Assembly: GCA_018713975.1 (NCBI GenBank)
Contig: DVOB01000191.1
Span: 1-36,591 of the forward strand
DNA from: Lentihominibacter excrementipullorum
GTDB lineage: Bacteria > Bacillota > Clostridia > Peptostreptococcales > Anaerovoracaceae
Direction: 5' to 3'
Length of the DNA: 36,591 nt
The notes under the pieces were generated by a model. That model had not been told where the DNA came from. It did no database searches and saw only the letters and a list, made by a program, of their open reading frames with translations. Both the position numbers and the translations under genes were made by a program. Positions 31,058-36,591 of this stretch are shown piece by piece (the first letter of the stretch is position 1; each line of letters opens with the position of its first letter).

Positions 31058-32682
31058 CACATTATCTCCTCGACAATAAACTGTGCGCTCTCGCGTCCCA
31101 TCCACTCCTTGAGGCTGACCGTCCCCACCAGATCCACAGATCTTCCCGACGTAAGAGCCTCCTTTTCTTCCTGCGCTTTCCTGAACAATATGCACTCGGC
31201 CATCCGGCCGTCTGCGTCAACTGCTTTGAAAGCCGCATGAGTTTCTCCTTCTCCCATAAATCTCACATGCTGCAATATCACTCCATCCATCATGAAAAGA
31301 GGTCTGGGATTATCCTTACCGAAGGGCTGCAGCCGTTCCAGCTCTCTGGCCAGCTCTACAGTCACCTCCGCGGGAGCCAGTTCAGCCTCCCATGAGATGT
31401 CCCTTTCCATGAAATAAGGATCCGCCTCCTCCAGCGATCTTATCTCTTCATCCAATACTCGTCTGAGCTGCGGCAGATTTTCCTCTTTCATCAGGAACCC
31501 ACAGGCGCTCCTGTGGCCTCCGAATCTCAGGAAAAGCTCATCGTGCTTCTTCAGCAGCACGAAGATATCCACATTCTCTATACTTCTTCCCGTCCCCTTG
31601 AGACAGCCTTCTCCCGAAGGAGTCACGATGATGACAGGTCTGTTCTCCGTATCCTTTATCTTGCCTGCGACTATTCCCGCGATCCCTTCATGGATATCCT
31701 CTGTACGCAAAACAATGAACCTTTCGTCTCCCGTGACCATTTCCATACACCTGCTATACGCTTCTTCCTGAGCTTTCTTTCGCTTGCTGTTGAGGGCAAC
31801 CAGTCTTTTCACCCGTTCTTCCATCAAACAGCTGTCATCGGAAAGGAAAAGCTCCGCCGCCTCCCGGGCGCTGGCCATCCTTCCTGCCGCGTTGATATGA
31901 GGCGCTATACCGAAGGCGATGCTTTCCGATGTCACTGTCTTCAGCGATATGGCCTCTGTCAGCATCTTCAGCGATTTTCGTCTTCCTTTGTTTATCCTGT
32001 CCAGACCATACTTGACTATAGTCCTGTTTTCGTCTATGAGGGACACTATATCGCCCACCGTGCCGATGGCCGTCATATCCAGAACATCGTTGATGACGCT
32101 CTTTGGAAAACCCTTGCGGCGGCATATGGCCTGCACCATCTTGAAAGCGACCCCACAGCCTGCCAGCTCCTTGAAAGGATAGCCGCAGCCTGGCTGTTTT
32201 GGATTTATCAGTATGCAATCGGCTTTCACATCCTCCACATTGTGATGATCGGTCACTATCACCTTCATCCCCAGCGCCTTGGCGTATTCCACCTCGTCAT
32301 AAGAAACGCTGCCGCAGTCTACTGTGACGAGCAGGTCTGTACCGGCTCTCCTTATCTCCGCTATTGCGTCCATGTTGAGGCCATAGCCTTCGTCAAACCT
32401 TGATGGGATATAATATGTAAAGTTATCGGTAAGCATGCTCAGGATACGCGACAACACGCATATGGACGTGACTCCATCGGCATCATAATCACCATATATG
32501 CATATCCGATGTCCCGCTTCCGCCTCCGATAACAATAAATCCACTCCCGCTTCCATGTTCAGAAGCAGGAATGGATCGTATGTCCTCTGAGGCCGGTCAG
32601 ACAGGAACTCGGAGATATCTTCCTGTGAAACTATCCCTCTCTCCCGAAGGATCCTCTCTGTTATCTCTCTCGCTGTCTTCAT
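31057..32682 (-). CDS. recJ: Single-stranded-DNA-specific exonuclease RecJ
   Basis: 541 aa. 5'-3' ssDNA exonuclease used in recombination and mismatch repair. The DHH phosphoesterase motifs are complete: CIYGDYDADGVTS (about 61-73), VTVDCGS, VTDHHNVED and HINAAGRMASA. The DHHA1 part has EGIAGIVAGKIKD and FGGHRSACGF, and an OB-fold ends the protein. It is slightly shorter than the usual 560-570 aa. The ATG has only weak ribosome-binding sequence. It sits between an M23 hydrolase (35 bp gap) and the S41 protease (1-bp overlap), an unexpected DNA repair gene in a wall operon. Confidence 0.93.
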   Translation of the reverse strand: MKTAREITERILRERGIVSQEDISEFLSDRPQRTYDPFLLLNMEAGVDLLLSEAEAGHRICIYGDYDADGVTSICVLSRILSMLTDNFTYYIPSRFDEGYGLNMDAIAEIRRAGTDLLVTVDCGSVSYDEVEYAKALGMKVIVTDHHNVEDVKADCILINPKQPGCGYPFKELAGCGVAFKMVQAICRRKGFPKSVINDVLDMTAIGTVGDIVSLIDENRTIVKYGLDRINKGRRKSLKMLTEAISLKTVTSESIAFGIAPHINAAGRMASAREAAELFLSDDSCLMEERVKRLVALNSKRKKAQEEAYSRCMEMVTGDERFIVLRTEDIHEGIAGIVAGKIKDTENRPVIIVTPSGEGCLKGTGRSIENVDIFVLLKKHDELFLRFGGHRSACGFLMKEENLPQLRRVLDEEIRSLEEADPYFMERDISWEAELAPAEVTVELARELERLQPFGKDNPRPLFMMDGVILQHVRFMGEGETHAAFKAVDADGRMAECILFRKAQEEKEALTSGRSVDLVGTVSLKEWMGRESAQFIVEEIM

Positions 32683-32717
32683 TTGCTGTTTCTGTTCCGC
32701 CCTTCCTGTCGTCTTTT

Positions 32718-33902
32718 TTACAGTATGTAATCCAGCGGATCCTGACGAACGCCGTCTATCATCACCTCGAAATGGCAGTGAGGCCCCGTCGAATATCCTG
32801 TAGAACCGACATATGCTATAGTCTGACCTCGTGATACGCTCTGTCCGACACTCACATTGAGCCTGGAGTTATGGCCGTACAATGTCACCACTCCGCCACC
32901 GTGGTCTATCTGGACACAGTATCCGTATCCTCCGTACCATCCGGCATATATGACTCTCCCTGAATTTGCCGCCACTACCGGCACTCCCGAAGGCGCTCCG
33001 ATATCCACGCCCGTATGTCCTCGGCCTACACCGAAAATAGGGTGTGTCCTCCATCCGAAGATAGAGGTGATATTACTTGTTCCCACGCTGGGAACAGGCC
33101 ATGCCATAGATCCGCCAAGGCTGCCGGAGCCTCCGGAGCTGTCGTCACTGGAACTGCTGGGGTCGTCATCTCCCACATATGTGGAATCGCTGCTGGAACT
33201 TCCGTTTTGTATCGCGTTCTGAGCCATGGCTTCCGCATCAGCCTTCAGCGCGTTCAGCATGGCTTCCGTCTCCTCATTGGAGGAGGCGATCTCTTCCTTC
33301 TGTGCCGTCACCGTAGCCCTGCTCTTCTCCAGCTGAGCCTTCTGCTCCTCCGCTACAGACTTGGATTTGTTGAGCTCCGCCTGGAGCGTCTCTACTTCCT
33401 TTTTCTTCGCGTCTATCTCATCATATGCCTTTTCCAGCCCGTTAAGGACTTCCTTATCGCTGGAATATATCATCTCTACCATGTTCAAATTATTGAGAAA
33501 TTCGGAAAAGCTGCCGGAATCCAACAAGACATCGATGAATCCCACAGTCCCGTTCTTGTACATGGTCCTCAGCCTGCTTCCCAGATTTTCATTCTGGACG
33601 CTGACCTTTGCCTGAGCTTCTTCCAGCTCGCCTTCCAGGGTCTTCAGCTGAGCCTCCCCTTCAGTTATGGCTGAATCCAGCTGATCGATACTGCTCTGCA
33701 TACTTTCGATGCTTTCTTCCAGCTCCAGCATTTGAGAAGCCAGGCTTCCCTCTTTGCTCCTGCCTTCCGACAGCTGCGCTTCTTTCTCCTTTATTTCCTG
33801 CCTTATCTCACTGAGCGACGCCGCGCTGACCAGTGATGTCTCCATACACATCATCGCTGCCATCAGCACCGCCATTATGATAACTATTCGCTTTCTCTTC
33901 AC
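32718..33902 (-). CDS. M23 murein hydrolase with N-terminal coiled coil (PcsB/CwlO-like), copy 1
   Basis: 394 aa. A signal peptide (about 1-27) precedes a long coiled coil (about 28-235) containing RTMYKNGTVGFIDVLLDSGS and NMVEMIYSSDKEVL, the region that in PcsB/CwlO contacts FtsX. A Ser/Asp/Gly linker (about 237-272, SSSSDSTYVGDDDPSSSSDD) leads to the M23/LytM domain. Zinc ligands are in GHTGVDIG and GPHCHFE, with a GWRTHPIFG start. It is a D,L-endopeptidase-type enzyme, gated by FtsEX. GTG 33902 has GGGGAG 8 nt upstream. It lies 74 bp after its paralogue. The hydrolysed bond is inferred from family. Confidence 0.92.
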   Translation of the reverse strand: MKRKRIVIIMAVLMAAMMCMETSLVSAASLSEIRQEIKEKEAQLSEGRSKEGSLASQMLELEESIESMQSSIDQLDSAITEGEAQLKTLEGELEEAQAKVSVQNENLGSRLRTMYKNGTVGFIDVLLDSGSFSEFLNNLNMVEMIYSSDKEVLNGLEKAYDEIDAKKKEVETLQAELNKSKSVAEEQKAQLEKSRATVTAQKEEIASSNEETEAMLNALKADAEAMAQNAIQNGSSSSDSTYVGDDDPSSSSDDSSGGSGSLGGSMAWPVPSVGTSNITSIFGWRTHPIFGVGRGHTGVDIGAPSGVPVVAANSGRVIYAGWYGGYGYCVQIDHGGGVVTLYGHNSRLNVSVGQSVSRGQTIAYVGSTGYSTGPHCHFEVMIDGVRQDPLDYIL

Positions 33903-33976
33903 TGTATCTTCTCCCCAAACTTGTAGAAAATCCTCTCCGTCATGAACTTGTTATCCTGCTCTTTTCATTTCCCTGT

Positions 33977-35020
33977 TTAGGTCACATATGGATATGGATC
34001 CACATAGGAGCCGTTGAGACGCACTTCAAAGTGAAGGTGCGGCCCCGTGGAGTTGCCCGTGCTGCCCACCGCCGCTATAGTCTCGCCACGCGATACTGTC
34101 TGTCCCGCGCTGACATAAAGAGCAGAGCAGTGACCATACAGCGTCATCACTCCACCGCCGTGGTCGATGATAACGCATAGTCCGTATCCTCCGTTCCATC
34201 CCGCAGAATAAACGATCCCGCCATTTGCCGCTACGATAGAGCTTCCCGAAGACGCTCCTATATCGAGCCCTGTATGGTACTTACTGTAACCATATATAGG
34301 ATGGATCCTGTATCCGAAATAAGATGTGATGTTGCTCAGTCCCACGCTAGGCAACGGCCATGCCATCTGACCTCCCAGATATGTAGAGTCGCTGCTGGAG
34401 CTTCCCTGACTGGCCAGCTCCTGCGTCAGCTTATCGGCGTCGGCCTGCAGCTCATCTATCATCTTTTCAGTTTCTTCGTTGGAGGCGGCTATCTCAGCCT
34501 TTTCCGCCTCTACCACTTCTTTGGACTTATTGAGTTCGGCCTGGAGGGTCTCCACCTCTTCTTTTTTCTTCTCCACCTCGTCATAAGCAGTTTCCAGATC
34601 GCTGAGCACCTCCCTGTCGCTGGAGTATATCAGCTCTACCATATCCAGGTTGTTGAGGAATTCGGAGAAGCTTCCGGAATCCAGCAGGACATCGATGAAT
34701 CCCACCGTACCGTTTTTATACATGGCCCTCAGCCTGCTGTTGAGATTCTCAGTCTGAGTCTCCACCTCTTTCTCGGCCTGAACCAGCTCATCCTCCAGTA
34801 CTGCCAGCTTGTCCTCGTTTTCGGATATTGCCTGCTCCAGTTCGTTGAGCTGTGAGCTGAGACTCTCTTCCCGTTCCCTGCCTTCTTCCAGCTCACTCTG
34901 CTTTTCGCTTATCTGATCTCTCAGTTCGCTCAGTGACGCGGCTGACGCCGTCACCGTAGTGACACCCAATGTCACAGCAAGAGCTACCGCCACAGTTATG
35001 ATAGTCTTCTTCCTTTTCAA
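33977..35020 (-). CDS. M23 murein hydrolase with N-terminal coiled coil (PcsB/CwlO-like), copy 2
   Basis: 347 aa, a tandem paralogue of the gene at 32718-33902. Signal peptide (about 1-27), coiled coil (28-215) with an almost identical RAMYKNGTVGFIDVLLDSGS block, a short Ser-rich linker, and an M23 domain with YHTGLDIG and GPHLHFE zinc motifs. The linker is 23 residues shorter than in copy 1, lacking the Asp/Ser stretch. The start is TTG 35020, with GGAGGT 8 nt upstream; sequence further upstream overlaps ftsX. It is placed directly after ftsX, as expected for an FtsEX-activated amidase or endopeptidase. Confidence 0.92.
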   Translation of the reverse strand: MKRKKTIITVAVALAVTLGVTTVTASAASLSELRDQISEKQSELEEGREREESLSSQLNELEQAISENEDKLAVLEDELVQAEKEVETQTENLNSRLRAMYKNGTVGFIDVLLDSGSFSEFLNNLDMVELIYSSDREVLSDLETAYDEVEKKKEEVETLQAELNKSKEVVEAEKAEIAASNEETEKMIDELQADADKLTQELASQGSSSSDSTYLGGQMAWPLPSVGLSNITSYFGYRIHPIYGYSKYHTGLDIGASSGSSIVAANGGIVYSAGWNGGYGLCVIIDHGGGVMTLYGHCSALYVSAGQTVSRGETIAAVGSTGNSTGPHLHFEVRLNGSYVDPYPYVT

Positions 35021-35049
35021 ATCCTGATACCTCCATATTCTTTCGGTTA

Positions 35050-35946
35050 CTACGCGTCCAGGAACTTTCTCATGGATATGATACTTCCGCAGGCCCCGAT
35101 GCTTATGCCGAGAGCCAGGAATATCCATACGAAGTTATAGACCAGGAATCCTACAGGGACCATAGGCATCGACATCACCGACAGCAACTGGTTCCCCACC
35201 ACGTCGATTATCTTATCGTATACCAGCGCCGAAAGCCCAATCGAGATACCGGCTGATATTATGCCTATTATTATTCCCTCCGCCAGAAACGGTCCTCTTA
35301 TGAACCAGTTGGTGGCGCCTACATATTTCATTATGCTTATCTCGCTGGCCCTGTTGAATACCGTAAGCTTGATGGTGTTGGACACAACGACGATAGAAAC
35401 TATTATCAGGAATACCATAACGATTATGGCAGCTATCTGGATATACCTGGTGGCGCTCAGCAGCTTGTCCACCGTATCCTTATAAAACTGTACATCTTCT
35501 ACACCGTCATAGGTAGCAGCCTTTTCGGCGATGCTCTCTGCCTGCTCCAGGTCATCTATCATCACCACTACCGAGTTTGGCAGCGGGTTCTCCTGAAGGC
35601 TGTCGAGAAGGTATCCGTTTTCCCCCCACCGGGTCCTGAATTCCTCCATAGCCTCTTCTTTCGTCTTGTAGTAAGCCTCCTGAACGCCATTTTCCTGCTC
35701 TATATCGGCGATTATCTCATTGGCCTGCTCCTCTGTCGTCTCGTCAGCCAGATATATCTCGATAGAGTCGTAATCCTGCTGTATCGACTGCGCCGCAGTA
35801 TTGACGTTTATCACCAGGATGAAGAACAGGCTCAGTATCAGCAGCATGGCCGTGATGGCGAATATGGATGCCACAGTCATTGCTCTGTTCCTCAGCACCT
35901 GCTTGAAAGCCTGCTTCAGCGTGTAGAAAAACCGTTTTATAACCAA
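35050..35946 (-). CDS. ftsX: Cell division protein FtsX
   Basis: 298 aa. Four membrane helices: one near the N-terminus (about 22-45), then three (about 170-195, 220-245 and 265-290). The extracellular loop (about 50-165) binds the coiled-coil hydrolase. MKYVGATNWFIRGPFLAEG before helix 3 is a family hallmark. With FtsE it forms a transporter-like complex that activates wall hydrolases across the membrane. TTG 35946 has GAGGAGG 9 nt upstream and overlaps ftsE by 10 bp. Confidence 0.95.
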   Translation of the reverse strand: MVIKRFFYTLKQAFKQVLRNRAMTVASIFAITAMLLILSLFFILVINVNTAAQSIQQDYDSIEIYLADETTEEQANEIIADIEQENGVQEAYYKTKEEAMEEFRTRWGENGYLLDSLQENPLPNSVVVMIDDLEQAESIAEKAATYDGVEDVQFYKDTVDKLLSATRYIQIAAIIVMVFLIIVSIVVVSNTIKLTVFNRASEISIMKYVGATNWFIRGPFLAEGIIIGIISAGISIGLSALVYDKIIDVVGNQLLSVMSMPMVPVGFLVYNFVWIFLALGISIGACGSIISMRKFLDA

Positions 35947-36591
35947 GTGTCATCGCCTCCTCTCCTGAATCTGGAGCGGAACGTACGCTTGCTCTGTATC
36001 GTATCGTCGGTCATTTCCATGTCGGCCAGCGCCTCCTCATATCCGTAAGCACCGAACTCATCTCTGACGATACGGCCTTTTTCTATGGCTATAACGCGTT
36101 TTCCCATCTTGTCTACTATATCCTTGGCGTGGGTCACCATCAGTATGGTCGTCCCACGCATATTTATCTGATCCAGAAGCTGCATTATCTCCCATGCCGT
36201 ATCGGGATCCAGGTTTCCCGTAGGCTCGTCAGCTATCAGTATCCTTGGCTTGTTGACTATAGCCCTGGCAATGGCCACTCTCTGCTGCTCGCCCGCTGAA
36301 AGCTCATCGGGGTACTTGTCCGCCTTTGAGGCTATTCCTACCATGCTCAGCACCTGTGGCACGTATTTCTTTATGATCTTCTTTGGCTGATGTATTATTT
36401 CCATCGCAAAGGCCACATTCTCATACACAGTCTTTTTCGGCAGGAGTCTGAAATCCTGGAAAACTATGCCGATGTTCCTCCTCAGCTTAGGCACCTGTCT
36501 GTTGGAAAGGGTGGTTATCTCGTTTCCTCTGACCTTGATGCTTCCGGAATCGGCGTCTATCTCCTTCAATATCAGCTTGATAAAAGTCGAC
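35937..36591 (-). CDS. ftsE: Cell division ATP-binding protein FtsE, 5' end cut by window edge
   Basis: The frame runs off the right edge inside the Walker A motif: the first visible residues are STFIKLILKEID, so the N-terminal ~35-40 residues are missing and the TTG at 36569 is not the true start. Visible parts: Q-loop VFQDFRLL, ABC signature LSAGEQQRVAIARA, Walker B ILIADEPTGNLDP and H-loop VTHA. A C-terminal basic tail (QSKRTFRSRFRRGGDD) follows. It powers FtsX. It is the first gene visible of the ftsEX-M23-M23-recJ-S41 operon; its promoter lies outside the window. Confidence 0.95.
   Translation of the reverse strand, partial: STFIKLILKEIDADSGSIKVRGNEITTLSNRQVPKLRRNIGIVFQDFRLLPKKTVYENVAFAMEIIHQPKKIIKKYVPQVLSMVGIASKADKYPDELSAGEQQRVAIARAIVNKPRILIADEPTGNLDPDTAWEIMQLLDQINMRGTTILMVTHAKDIVDKMGKRVIAIEKGRIVRDEFGAYGYEEALADMEMTDDTIQSKRTFRSRFRRGGDDTWL

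Noticed and set aside
31058..31195. 46-residue N-terminal extension of the S41 protease
   Set aside because: It overlaps the end of recJ. ATG 31057 begins directly before the membrane helix and has GAGGAG upstream.

Overview
The window looks like the chromosome of a Gram-positive anaerobe of the class Clostridia, at roughly 50% GC. The evidence is the gene set: a SigI/RsgI sigma and anti-sigma pair, DacF-type D,D-carboxypeptidase, YerC, FtsEX with PcsB/CwlO-like hydrolases, a PucR/CdaR regulator and a cohesin-domain surface protein. Strong GGAGG ribosome binding sites and frequent TTG and GTG starts also fit. I cannot name the species; a Family XIII (Anaerovoracaceae)-like member of the Eubacteriales is a guess.

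Left edge (1-1300): the 3' end of a tyrosine integrase gene, open at the window start, points at the 3' end of a tRNA-Ser(CGA) gene. This is the usual arrangement at the end of an integrative element, so most of that element should lie to the left. A minus-strand YegS/DagK-type lipid kinase (1509-2474) and a plus-strand M29 aminopeptidase (2573-3682) follow.

Envelope block (3809-14449, minus strand): transcription starts at the right with sigI-rsgI. It continues with an RsgI-like lipoprotein, a VTC-type polyphosphate polymerase, a DUF4956 membrane protein, a CotH-type kinase, a D-Ala-D-Ala carboxypeptidase, a small DUF3343 protein, a five-SH3 glucosaminidase and a cohesin-domain membrane protein. 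The sigI-rsgI pair and the lipoprotein operon each carry the same 12-bp promoter element, with an 18-bp gap to a CGAA or CGTA box. This predicts that SigI controls itself and the VTC-DUF4956-CotH module. It is the most interesting system in the window.

Central metabolic block (14782-20987): a CdaR/PucR-family regulator is divergent from an APC permease, a C69 peptidase and glycerate kinase. The two transcription units face each other over overlapping -10 boxes and TGTAACA-type inverted half-sites. A TetR regulator follows.

Long housekeeping operon (29607 down to 21085, minus): one strong promoter precedes yerC, a phosphopantetheinyl transferase, an EamA exporter, an MBL-fold hydrolase, recX, a tcdA-like gene, rmuC, a metallophosphoesterase, pyrimidine-nucleoside phosphorylase and a BMP lipoprotein. 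Many of these genes overlap by a few bases.

Right edge (29891-36591, minus): ftsE (cut in its P-loop by the window edge), ftsX, two tandem paralogous M23 coiled-coil murein hydrolases, recJ and an S41 C-terminal processing protease form a tightly packed division and cell-wall operon. It ends in AT-rich hairpins.
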